From NCBI GenBank assembly GCA_011800805.1, contig MPNW01000802.1, positions 13,790 to 77,789 on the forward strand: a stretch of 64,000 nucleotides of DNA, given 5' to 3'. Below, in pieces: positions 1-12,700 of the stretch. Within the stretch, counting starts at the first letter, position 1; every line of letters begins with the position of its first letter. A program made the translations under genes and the position numbers. The notes under the pieces were generated by a model. That model was not told where the DNA came from, did not search any database, and worked only from the letters and a program-made list of their open reading frames with translations. The stretch comes from Hirudo medicinalis. Its lineage: Eukaryota > Annelida > Clitellata > Hirudinida > Hirudinidae.

Positions 1-2197
1 AAAGTACAATTGGTATAATTGTCTTCGATAGTCACGTTCGAATTATGTCTTCTCATAGTCTGGTTGTTATTGTGGAAAAATGCCGGACATCCATCGACTA
101 ATAATAAGTAATTATTGCGATAATTTAAAACCATTCTGCACCAATTGTTTGTAAATATTTGCATTCAATGAATTTGTTGGAGTAACTACCAATTTCTTGC
201 CACACCATTTTATGAAAATTCATTTTTCAAGCTTAAAAGATGTATTTAGTGAAATTTAATTTGCTAATGTGGTCGCTTCAATTGGTCTGCAAAAATGCAT
301 TGCTGAAGTTTTAATTAATATTTTGTTATTAATGCAATATCTGATAATTACCTTGAACTCTCAGCAAAAACCTTGACAAACTGTCATTCACCCCTCTTTT
401 GAAGTTCAATGTAACATTGTTGCTCATCGACTTGAAGCTGAACATTCTTATATTGTGTTGAAGTCTATTGGATATCATAACCTTCTCAGATGCCAGAGGA
501 TCCACAATTTCCACTTCATGTGGAGTTCTTCCACTCAATACCTCTCTATATGGTGATAAGTCGTAGTGGATGATTTCTAACGTGAAGTTGGCCGGATTTA
601 CCACTTCCCAAGGATGAGATGGTGTTCCACAGAAACTCGTGTCATTCAGTGCATCTAAGAGAAGATACTTTACATCGTTTCCATCTACGACTAAACGGCA
701 CGTCTCGTCTTGTGCTTTGCTTACTGAAACATGAAACCTTATTAATACTAATAGTATCCTTTCTAGTGTAAAGATATTATTATGTATAATGTGATAAGCA
801 TGTATGTTTGTATGTAAGGTTGGAACAGATAACAATTGGATTCTCTTACAAGATAAGTAGTCACAAGTTAAACATCAAATTAGAAGTTACTTGGAAGTTA
901 ACAACTTAACATTAATTATTGTTCTAAATTTTTTGAATTGTCAAGATTGTCTAATTTTTAGCAACAGATATGCAAATCAATTGAATAAACTAACTCTTAC
1001 AAAAAAGGGGCCAAAAAGTACAAGCCATCACTCCAAATCATTTAATTTCTTAAACTTTTGAAAGCCACACTGGCGAATTAAGATAATACTTAGAATGAAA
1101 TTTGCTAACTTCTACTAACTTATCTTGGAAAACATGGAATAAATTAATATTGCAAATCAACATGATCTTTGTCATCACCGCTCAAAAACAGTCGTTTGAT
1201 GACAAATCCAATTGTATGTTACACTGATTACAAACAATCCATTGATCATCCTGAGAAACATTGTGCCACAGGGAAAATATAATATAGGCTTATATTATAA
1301 CCTTGCATAATTAGGTTCATAACTTGTTAAGTAATAATCCTTAAAGGTAGGGAGTATTGCAAAGATTGTAAAGTCTATTGATGTAATACAGCAAATTATG
1401 GTAACTTTTTTTACATTCGTGCTAACCGATATTGCATAATCCGAGTTTAGAAATATTTTCTTGGCAATCTGGTTATTCATCTGTTTAGGCAAAAAATATT
1501 TTGGCAGAATAAGTATTAAATAGTTATGGTATCAATGAGATTTGGCATTGCTAAGTTTTTATTTGTTTTAAATTATCTGGTCATCTGTATCAATGACAAG
1601 TCAGTAATAAAACTGCTCAAAGAGAAATGGAAGGCAAACCATCCAGGGTTGAGTTGATGTAGTCAATTTAAAAAAAAAACCAGAGCGATTATAAAAAACC
1701 TCCAGGCATCTATAAAGTCTGGATTGGTGATGCTATGAACATCACTGAGATGCATGACATGACCAAATAGTAAGGCTGTGGTGTGAGTGGTGATAGTGGT
1801 CATAAAACATTTTGATTCCAGCCATATCCCAAAGCTTCAGGTTGGAACATATAACAGATAATTACAAGATAATTCAGGTGAGGTTCACAGGTTCAACCAC
1901 GAACATCGTGAACAGAAGAATGGATCCCTGAGTTACTCCATATGTTAATGGGGAAGATTACGATGCTGATTAGCCAGAACCAGGAGGAAGAATGACCAGC
2001 CTTACTTTTTACTTATGATCTAATTACGGTTAAATAATGATGCAAAATGCAGAATAATTGAAAATAATTTACAAGTCCAACTCACTCGGAATAGAAAGAA
2101 CTTCAACAATGTCGTTACCTGATGATGGTTCGATGGAATATCCAATATTTGGATAACCACAGATCAGAAACAAAATAATGCTCGTCCTTTGAAGCAT
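1..2197 (-). CDS. Secreted CUB-like glycoprotein, 5' part (cut by left edge)
   Basis: Three exons in consistent phase: 2119-2197, 352-723 and <1-97 (minus strand, GT-AG). Exon 1 starts with MLQRTSIILFLICGYPNIGY, a typical signal peptide, so the product enters the secretory pathway. Exon 2 reads through FCGTPSHPW and ends with a strand pattern (SNNVTLNFK then RFLLRVQG) like the second half of a CUB domain. Several N-glycosylation sequons (NDT, NFT, NVT, NDS, NQT) support an extracellular protein. Exon 3 continues VDGCPAFF and is still open at base 1, so the C-terminus is outside the window and a membrane anchor cannot be judged. The CUB call rests on pattern only; it could be another beta-sandwich ectodomain. 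The 1.4 kb first intron holds nothing I recognise. Confidence 0.6.
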
Positions 2198-3749
2198 TGT
2201 GCTGCAACGAAAACACAATACGATCTTGTCATGTATCCCCTGGTGTGAAAAGGTAAACGGAATGCACCAGCAGTGTGAAAATACGATAAATAGAAAACTA
2301 AGTTAAATATCTCGTCATCGACATTAATACAAATTTTGAGTTAGAAATTGCAAATATATTGCTTTAATTATTTTTTTAAAATTAATTCGATCATTAGCGT
2401 TATGACTTTTTCTAAATTAATTAATTTTCTTTATCATAAATCTATGAACGTTTGCCCAAAAGTAATGAAAAAGGGTTTAATTCCGTTTAGTTTTAAAAAA
2501 CGATACCTCCAACACTAAATTTCTATAATCGTATATAAGTGGTATTTGAGTATGTCAACTACTAAGCAAGTAGCATCACTACATAGTTCAAATCATCTCA
2601 GTCACGCAGACTAAATAAAACTAGTGGCACAATGTCTTTCTGAAGCCTCCTTAACTTTTTTGAACCTTCTGGTACTTTCTAGAAGTAAATAATTATCTCT
2701 AGAACTTACTGGAACGATCACCGTTTTCGAGTACGTAAGCTTCCAAAATGAGCAACAGTAATTGCTTTTTTGAAGAATCTCCAAGAATCTCTAATTTTTA
2801 ATCGTAAGAAAAGTGCTTTAAAAAAAAGCGAAGTTTCAGAAAATAACTAAATTTAATAATGCAAAATGGAATTCCATTGCATTTGTTCTTCTGCCAGAGA
2901 GAGGGCTCGCTATTCGAAATTTGTAGATTTTTAATACTTGTCTTTTCAGTTTTTTTTTGTTTAAACATTGAAAAACGAATCGAAACTTTATCTAGGATTT
3001 AATATTTCTTCCTCAGAGTCGGTTTCGTTTTCAGTCATTATGTTATTTGTAGCAGTAGATAGAATAATAATATAATTTTAAATTTTAAATTCATTATACA
3101 TTTCTATAATGCTATTGAAAATTATGGAAGTAAACGAAGACAATAGTTAATAATTTAATAAACAACCGAATATAACTGTCAAATTTAAGCAATTAAGGAA
3201 TTTGACTGCAGTCTTTCTACAACAAAGTTCTATCGATAACTTCACCACGACAAGCTACTCGCTGCAACTTCTCACCAACTTCCGAGTGCCCAGAACCACA
3301 TGACATTGTTTTAGAACAATTAACAAAACTATTTCAACAAATGCATAACCATTCGGAGCATTTTATTTTAGTTAATTTCGTTTTGAAATTAATTTTAGTT
3401 TTTAATATCGTCTTCGTTTAATATTTCTCGTTTACGTTACGAAAATAAAACTGGATTTATCCCTTACAGATGTCTATTACAGCGTTCTATTGGTTTACTG
3501 ATAAAATCTACAATACTTGATGCTTATCAGAAGTTACGTAGCTGCTTGCAGGTTCACAAAAAAAAATATTAAACTGTGTGAATATGCTTTGAAATCAAGA
3601 ACCAACAAGACTCAAATTTAGGACATTGTAATGTGCGGTAGTTATGCAAATCAAAACAAATAATAAAGTTTGATAATAAACAAAAAAAACTTTTTTAGAC
3701 TGGGAATTTAGTTAAGACTTGATTCTTCAACAATCCCATTCCAAAAATG
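2198..3749. other. AT-rich intergenic spacer
   Basis: This is the spacer between the start of the CUB-like gene and the stop codon of the Ly6-type gene, both on the minus strand. I see poly-A/T runs and AT-rich sequence but no convincing exon, RNA gene or named repeat. It should contain the promoter of the CUB-like gene next to 2197, but no TATA or initiator element can be called with confidence. Confidence 0.4.
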
Positions 3750-6700
3750 TCAATTTATGACATAAGTTTTATTCTTTCTGAATATTTTCACGAACAACAT
3801 GACCAGACCAATCAGAATGAGGAGCAGACAAAGGGAACCAATGGCAATCCAAATGGTGAACATGAGACCCATTTCTTGCTCGCTGCTTAGTTGGTTATCT
3901 GGATATTTGGGCTGACCAATGTCTCCTTCCCCACTAAGTTCAGCAGCTACTTCCAAAGAGAATGAGATGGCTGATGTTGGTGCTTTGTGCGATGCATTTG
4001 CTAAGTAAGGTGTGCTGGAAGATGGTACGGAGATTCGTGTGTTTTCGTCTGGTCGAGGAGTTGGAATAATTGAAGATTCTGAGGTATTTCGACCGTTTCT
4101 TGTCCAACTTGTGGAACTCTCTGAGGAAGTGTAGAATTTTTAATTTCATTTAATTAGTGATCTCATAAATGAAACAAATTAAGTTGTTTGTAATGAATAA
4201 ATTTGCGTAAATAAATTTAAAATTGTGTTTAAATTCACTTTCATTCTTTCCTTCAATTGTTACTAGAGTTTCTGAAGTTTGAGCGACTGTCACAAGTTTG
4301 TGATGATTGCCGGTTCTAAGTCCTGATGTGTGTGATGTTCCCTCTGCAGAAGTAGGTTGGGCGGCTTGAGATGTTGAAACTTCTTTTTCTGAGGAAACTT
4401 TGATGGAATTGTCGTAGACTGTTGCAACTGTTGTAAATGTTTCTTTTGAGGTACTTTCAGTTTCATTGTCTGATTTCAAATAATTCAGAAATGTTTATTA
4501 CTATACCTATTGTTTAAATACTTGTTTATTTATTTGATAGCGAGTATCATGTTTACTGGCGATGGATCTTTGAGTTGTCTTTATTTTACGAAATGAACGA
4601 ATTTCTGCTTTTCTAAGAATGCATGATTATAGATGTTCACCTTCTGCTGGTGACGATCGTGATGGCCAAAATGGGAATTCCCTTGTGTCCATACCTGAAT
4701 TGTCCTCATCAGTTGATATAGACGGATTTGGTTGAGAGTTTGGAGAATCGGTGACTTCACCACTAGCATAAACCGAGGTATGTTCTGAATTTGATATCTC
4801 TCTTGTAGCCTGACAATAATTACAAATAGTTTATAAAAGTAATTATAAATATTGCATTGACTAAAAATGAGAAAATATTGCAATAATGATGCAGCTTTAT
4901 CATCGATCAGCAAATTCGCTCACTCCTTTATTAGACAGTTTAACAGAATTTGAAGTGATCTTATGGGTCGAATGGAATATTTTCCCAGTTGTTCCTGAAC
5001 TCCTTTCTGGAAATTCCAATCCGGACTTAGTTTTTGTTTCATTTAAATCGCGGAAATTAAGAAATTAAGAAATAATTAGTAAAGTTACAAATTATTCAAG
5101 ACCTTTTCTTGTAGTATGAACGTTTAGAAAGTCTTCTACTGTAAAACCGGAATCTGTAAAGAGATCAAAAAATAGATTGATAAACAAACATGTCTTTAGT
5201 TGATATGATATTTCTTGTTTATTACACTTTTTAATAACAAAGATAACAAAAATATTGATAATATGTTGTTAATATTATTTAGTCACGTTCATGTAATGCA
5301 TTTTTATATACCTTCATTTCAGTATCTTGTTATTACCAGAGGCAATAAGTTGAAAATTACAATAGGGTTACAAGTTACAATAAGGTACAAGCACAATATT
5401 ATTGATTCAGTTAATCAAATCATGATATGTTTCATGACATGTTCATAATTCAAAAGTCAATAAACTAAGAACAGTAACGAAATACGTTTGTAATAACTTT
5501 ACCCTCGTCTTCGACGACAGGATTGACTTCAAATGTTGTTCCACTGATTGACTTAATTTCACTGATTTTTTTAGAATGCTCTGTCGAATGTGCAACGTTT
5601 TTGTGTTCCGAAAGGGTTTCGAAAAAGACCCTTGTGGGCATTTCGTGCCTCTTACTGTCCAATCTTTCTGTTGGGCTCCTGTTGTACCTCTGTTTCGGTT
5701 AAAAACATTACACCATTACAATTATTTATTTTAATTAATTAATTATTTAAATTAATTATTTGTTTAAGCGCCATTTTACCGATATTGTCTTTATTTCATC
5801 GTTAAATATTTAGAATTTATTCAAAGCTTATTTGGATTTATTTGATAATTTGATATTGCCATTAAATAAGATTTAAGACATCACAAAATTACAAAATTAG
5901 CGTTGCTAAAAAGACCGTTTTTAATGAAATTTACTAACAATATGGGTGGTCAAACTCGACTTTTTGTTGTGGAGAGATGATGACATCTCTACTGATAATC
6001 TTGCTGTATTTCCTGTCATGAATAACTTTTTATTATATACTTTTACTTATCATTATTACCTCCATTTATTATTATTCATGCAATTTCATGTTAATTCATG
6101 TTATTTTACATTTTCCAAATGAGTCTCAACTAGTGTCTGAAGAACAAATATCATCGCTCCAAACAAGGTCAAAGATAAAGTTTGTGCAATACAGGTGTTT
6201 AACATTTTAAAAATTTTAATTTTTTTTTGTGACAATTAAGACATGTGGTAAAAGGAAATGAAGCTTAAAGTACAAACCCGTGTTCTTTGTACTGACTCCA
6301 TTCAATTCCTTATGAGTTTGTACTGATGTTACCAAAGAACCAGTTGTTTTTGTTACTTGGGGAGATTTGTAGTAGATCCTTTTGATAGCTGTGACATTTT
6401 GAGGAGAAACATTTAGTGAAATAAATACATGTTTGCAACCGGGTTGTTGACTTGGTTAATAAAAGTTGTTAACATTAATGTATTGATTTTTTAGTCCAAT
6501 AAGTTTTCACAATAATAATAATAAGTTTCATTTGTACATTCGCCTCTTAATCCATGTAATACCTACCCCTTTTAATACGTCCACCGCTTTTTGTGGGTTC
6601 GCGTTGTGAAACTACATTCGTTCTTTCCCCAAGAAGGGCCTGGACAATCCCTGAAGATGATCTTAAGTGGAAAGATGCATCCTCTGGCTCAAAAACAGTT

Positions 6701-7242
6701 TGATCTCCCTTAACCATGGGTTAGAGTCGATTCCATTGCAGAGGTCAGACGTACAAGTACAATTCTTGTTGTTCTGACATTTTACAGGTGCATGGTAGTC
6801 TGTACTGCATCGCTTTGTGAACGATCCGTCTGTTTTATTTTGTGAGGAGAATTCAAATATGATTTTAAATACAGCAATTGTTTGATAATACCTTTTTTTT
6901 TATGAATATATCAAATAAATTGAAAGCAAATATTTTTAATTGTCAAGTTTAAAGGTAAATAAATTTTAATTATTTATAATATCTTTCATACTCTTTCAAA
7001 TTTAATGTAGCGCAAATATTATATTATCTAGTAAAGTAAGCACATAATCTAAGACATAACAGGTGATAAGGCCTAAACCAACCTAGATTGGAGACGGATT
7101 GGCATGCATGGATGCATTCCTCCACATTTCCATCTTTCCAGCTGCACTGCTCACATACGTAACATTGCATGGCTCCAGAAATGTTCAAATTGTCAACAAA
7201 ACAAATACAAAACAACAAAATTAGTCTTTTATTGTTTGCCAT
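3750..7242 (-). CDS. Ly6/uPAR-type ectodomain with Ser/Thr-rich stalk and one membrane helix
   Basis: Exon 7083-7242 encodes a signal peptide (MANNKRLILLFCICFVDN) followed by MQCYVCEQC, the typical start of a Ly6/uPAR three-finger domain. Exon 6715-6829 supplies the rest, including CTCTSDLCNG, the classical C-terminal C-N corner; together there are ten cysteines. Downstream exons are low-complexity Ser/Thr/Glu-rich, a likely O-glycosylated stalk: about 6567-6700, 6278-6388, about 5500-5690, 5090-5153, about 4950-5056, 4695-4809, 4239-4469 and 3750-4120. Phases agree across most joins. The last exon contains a hydrophobic helix (IWIAIGSLCLLLILIGLVML) followed by a short basic cytoplasmic tail ending KTYVIN. 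The join between the Ly6 exon (donor near 6715) and the first stalk exon is unresolved: the only nearby GT donor gives the wrong phase. So this may be one gene with an unseen exon, two isoforms, or two genes. Ly6 proteins are usually GPI-anchored, so a long stalk plus helix is atypical. Confidence 0.6.
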
Positions 7243-9787
7243 TTTATTCCAAGTATATGCGAAAATCCAATATGTTTTGCTTGCATTAATTAATAAGCCT
7301 TCCCTGGTCTTTAAGATACTGAATTGCTTTTATACCAGAACCGTATCTGGTGACCCACTCAATTTCGGAAAATGATGATGATCATGATATGATTATTATT
7401 ATTTTTATGATGATTATTATTATTATTATTATTATTATAATTATTACGATGATGATGGCTTTCTGATAACTTATAATTGCCATTTCCTCGCTGAATTCAT
7501 CTGCGTACGTTCTACGAAATCAGAACCTATGATGATGATGATGATGATGATGATGACGATGTTGTTGTTGTTGATGGTGACGACAATATGAATGACAATG
7601 AAGAGATAAATATAGCCACGCTTAGCTAGTTACAGAGGAATACTATTCTAGTACTCTGACTCTTTCCTCTTGAGAAACAATTTGCGGTTACAGTTCAGAG
7701 ATGTCGTCAGAAAGGTTTTCCTAACGTCAATAATATGCAGTAATATAACAGTAATATGCCAGATTTATTCCAGAATGGGTTAATAAAAAAAGCGGACGTT
7801 CCCACGGCCTTTTCGCGTCATTTTCGATGGCCATGACACTCGCAAACATCCAAGAAATTCGTATCAATTCAGAAATTCCCACCCCATGCACACGGAACAA
7901 GTCATTAGAAAGGGTGGTTCAAATTCATTTGCAGGATTAATTGTTCGAGACCTGGGAGGTCCGCGTTTATTTCGAGCCAATTTGTTATTTACGCATGTAA
8001 TAATATTATTAATGAATGTCACAATTATTATTGTTGTTATTATTATTATTATTTTCCTTATTATTTATTATCAGCTTAATGAAGCGATTTTTAAATTAAA
8101 TTAAGATATTTTAATTAAATATTTTAATTGTCCGATTATTAAACAGTTTAAATTACATTGTAAAATAAAATCTATTTGATTCACATTCATCTTCTTGTAA
8201 ATTTACATCTGCTCAACCTGACATGACACACCTTTGCAGACATCCATAACAAACCTATGTTTGGCATTTAAGAACTGAGTTTAAAATTATTGTTGTTGTT
8301 GTCCATTTTATTGAAGAGGCGCATGCTTCTTGGAAAGCAATTGAAGTGTCTAACAAAGATCAATTTTTGATTTGTTACTGCATCAATATTGACAATTCCC
8401 AAAAGAATTTGTAATCCAACAAAAAATCACGAGCATTTGCATTGGTTTTTCTTCAGAAATAAAAAACATTTCAAAGTTCATTTATTGTCGTGTTGTTATC
8501 GTGATTAACATTGGAATAAAGATTATCTGCATTTTATCTTTTCCAACAGTTAACCTTTAAGAAATGCTATTATTATTATATTTATTTTTATTTATTTAAT
8601 CTAGACATTTTTTGAATTTGAATAATTTTAATGCAGATAGAATATGAAAGCCATCCTTCAATTTCATAAACAGTAAAGAGGTTATCGTTGGTTCAGCGAT
8701 AAGTCCTAATTACCAGTGTAATAAGAACATGTTTACCTCCAAGATAGCTTATCACCAGTTTCCTTGGGCCGCTGAATCATCCAATCACGATGGAATTTTT
8801 AAATGCCACGGTAATTAGGGCGTGGGAGTTGCCTAGCAACGCTTGTTTTGAGGAAACTGATGGTGAACTTAATGGTGAAGGACTTTGGCTTTAGGAGACA
8901 TTAGGTGATGCGCTTGCAGAAAACTGATGTCAATTCTTAGAGGAGCTGACTTCTCATTAGTTTAAGCAATTATACACCAGCTTACAACTGTTCCGTTTCA
9001 CTGAGGTATGAGGTATTATTCATGCGAAAAGATTTTCAGGATTTCAAGAACTGTGCGACCGGACAGAAGCCATGTTCCTTTTTGTTAGGGTTTTCGAAAA
9101 CTACAAAAATTAAAAAAAATATGTACATATTTTTCTGCTGATAAATATCAGGACCTTGAGACTCTGAAGTTTGTATTTTGCAATTTTTGGCTCGATGATT
9201 GATGCTTTCAACATCATAGTCAGTATCATCGTCAACACAACCTTCGTCACCATCATCATCATCATCATCGACTTTGCAATGTATAACCTCTATTAAGACC
9301 AATTTCGAATCTCAAGAAATTGCCTCCCCAGCAATTACTGCATTGAAAAACATTGATTTCCTTCTCTAGAAATGATTGGAAAGTTACGAACTACATCGAA
9401 TTTTAGCCTCAAAAGATCGTGGCATACCTTCTTTAGCTTCAACATTTCGCAAATATTTATTTAGGTACATTTTCGTTTAGTAAAATTGATTGTAATTTTA
9501 AAATAAAATTTGAGTCCACAAAATAATGCAATCAGTTCTTCTATTTACTAAATCCAGTCATCAAACATTCATAAGATACCTTCAGATAATGTTCAGTTCG
9601 TCGAACATCTCAAAAGTCTTCTACTTTTATGAATTCGTAAGTTTTAAATTTACTCGATCAAATTTGTGATTTACAGAAAAGACAATGTTAAAGCAGCGAT
9701 CATTAAAATAAAACTTCATCTAAAAGAGAAGTAACGACCAAAAAGGCGGCAGACGTAAAAGCTGACAGAGAAACAAACAAAAGGACA
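7243..9787. other. Intergenic spacer rich in trinucleotide repeats
   Basis: It holds (ATT)n near 7392-7440, (GAT)n with short GTT runs near 7528-7575, (TTA)-type runs near 8030-8060 and a (CAT)n run near 9250-9270. Short open frames here translate to low-complexity peptides created by these repeats. I found no splice-supported exon. It separates the Ly6-type gene's start from the 3' end of the first receptor phosphatase. Confidence 0.4.
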
Positions 9788-12700
9788 TCATTGATTGTAG
9801 TACACGTTCGTTAACATCTGTACTTGATTTTCAGTGAATTTATACAACTTTTTGTACTGATCCTGAAAAAACATGTTTAAACCTGTTTAAAATATTAATT
9901 TAAAAAAGAATATATCAAAAATCTGGTGCTGATTATTAGCCGAAGCCTATTAGTAGGTCACAATTTAATCTGATTCAACAAATTTTCAGAGCTTTTAATA
10001 TCTTCATATTTCTAAAAGCATTGTACCATACTATTAAGCAATTTCACTCGTATATTTATAAAGTCGATTGACAGCACTGTTAGATTGAAGGCACTTAGAA
10101 ATCATACCAGAGTGATGGAGTCAGTTACAGGCGTCCTTTTCAGTTCGAGTACAGTCCTGCAGACGTCGACGTACTTCCTGGAACTCAACTGCTCCGCCAG
10201 ATCACAGCAGGCAACGAAGTAACTTGCAAGAGGGGATTTATCTCTTTAAGCAAATTCATAATTATTAATATATGTTAATTTTATTGAACATTTAATATTT
10301 CTAATGAGGGCAAATCAAAGAATGTGAAGGAACTTAATGAGATATTACTGACGATAGCATTCATAGCATTCATGTTTTGTTCCAAATAAAAGAAAAACTA
10401 CTAACGGACTGAGAACAAATAGGTTATCAAACTGTCTGCTTTGATTCAACACATCAAGCTTTTGTTTCGCATGTTGAAATAATTCTTCACTAATGTGAGA
10501 TTCATGATCTGATCTGAGTTTCAAAACCTTTACAGGGATTTCTCTGCCCGCTGATGCCTGCCATTGTGATATTTTTTCTTTAAATATAAATTCAACATAT
10601 TCTTGAACACATTTAAATGACTTATTATCAAATTGATAAATACAAAATAAACAAATAGATATTACAAAATAAACAAATAGATAATTTAAAAAATTCAAAC
10701 AATGACGAAAAAATTTATTTCAAATTATTCATTGTAATCCAAATCTCTCTGGACAAATGCGAAAATCATGCCTATAGTGAAACACTTCAATTTTCAACTT
10801 AAAATTCTCAAATACTTTGTTTTCGTAGATATTCTCTTCTTCGACTTTCGATTTTATGCAAATTTCCAACAAAGTACCGAACTTGAGTACTTGTTGATCT
10901 CTGAGAAAGACACAGAAGTTGTCTGTGATGACTTGCTTGTCCGCTGTTGGAAGGAATTTTTGCTGCTCCCAAGTCTAAGTTTAGCAAATGTTTTGTTACT
11001 GAAGAGATAAACTATAGCAAGAATCTGTAAAAAATATTTATTTACTTATAAATCATTTATATAATAAATATAAAAATATTTAAATCTATTATTTAATAGA
11101 TTTAATAATTTGTCTAATTTGCTTTATTACTTTGAGATCTAGATTTACAATTTACAGTTCCTCTACTTCTGAATTTACGAAAATAAAATATTAATTTAAA
11201 TAACTTAATTCAATTAAAAATATTAATTTCTAAATTACAAAATTATTATATTAAATTAATAAATAATAAACGATAAATTATTTAATTATTAAACATCATA
11301 TAAAAACATTAATTTTAAAGACTTTAATTAATTTTCAAAGAATCTCTCTCCACATTGATGCCTGTCAATGTTTTGTAAAATATAAATCCAACCTCTCAAC
11401 ATTAAGCAATCAAGTTATTATATTTAGTGACAATTACCCTCAGATATTATACTTTTTAATTACCTTCAAGTTAGCAACAAGAACAACCAGGCATTTCGAA
11501 TGAAAGCAGAAGTTCCAAAAGTCAGCGACAGCATTTTCTTCCGGGTAGCAGCTGATGTGATGATGGTTCTTAGCCGTCATTCCCTGACATTCAACAATAC
11601 TTAATAATCACTCACTAATTTCTTCAACTTCTAGCAAACGCTGTTCTTCATTTTGTTTATTTTATGTTTTTTAATGAAATAGTATTAAATTCGAATGAAT
11701 AAATTCAATCAGACCATAAAAGAGGAGATCCACCATTGGTTGGATTTAAATTTCGTTTTGCCTGATAAAAATATTTGCAAATATTTATTTTGTAAAGGTT
11801 ACTAAGTTGAAGTTAATGTAGGAATAAACCTGATCATTTCGAAAGTCACGACTAATAATGTCAGTTAAACCGGAATAAAAAGATTTAAAGTTTAAAAAAA
11901 ATGCAATTTTTGTAAAGTACAAAATTATGAGTCAATTAAAGTACAAGATGCATTTTACAATATCAGTTTTTTGCATTTCCAATATCATATTTGTGGTAAT
12001 TCCTAAATCAAAGTTCAAATTTCAATTTACAGATGTTTGCAAATTTAAAGTATGAGAGTTTATCGTTAATTATATTAATACGTCTTTGTTTACCTCGCTT
12101 TTCCAAAAAACCGGCTTCTTCTTTGAGACACTGTTACAAAAAAAAGCTTCATTTCAAATCTCTGCTTGACGTGAAGAATTCAATTAATCTTTTGATTGAG
12201 TAATTAATCAAAAATAATTAATAATTAATCAATAATAATTATTAATTAATTTTCTCACGTGGAATTCGTCACTTATTTCGTTTCCTTCGTTCAGGACCAT
12301 AAAAGTTGAGTGGAACATGTCCATTGGAATGTCAGTATTTGATTTTGTGGTGGTGCATTTCAAGGCGTAATATATGAAGTCGTACTGAATCTGTCGAAAG
12401 GATATGTATGAATTTTTACTTAAGATCATATTTATTCAAATTGTTTTTTATCAAAAATAAAAATCCAGTACAAGTCAATAAAGCAATATTATATAAATAC
12501 ATTTTTTATTTAATCTTGAAATACAATCATTTTTGTTTTACAGGAAATCAATATATGTAAAATCGCAAAATAATTTCTTGTAATATAATATAACGCAATT
12601 TAAATACGACATCTTCAGATAGCCATTACTTAATAATATTGTATTAATAGTGCTGATATTGATAGTATTGATGTAGTATTAATAGTATTAATAATTGTAA

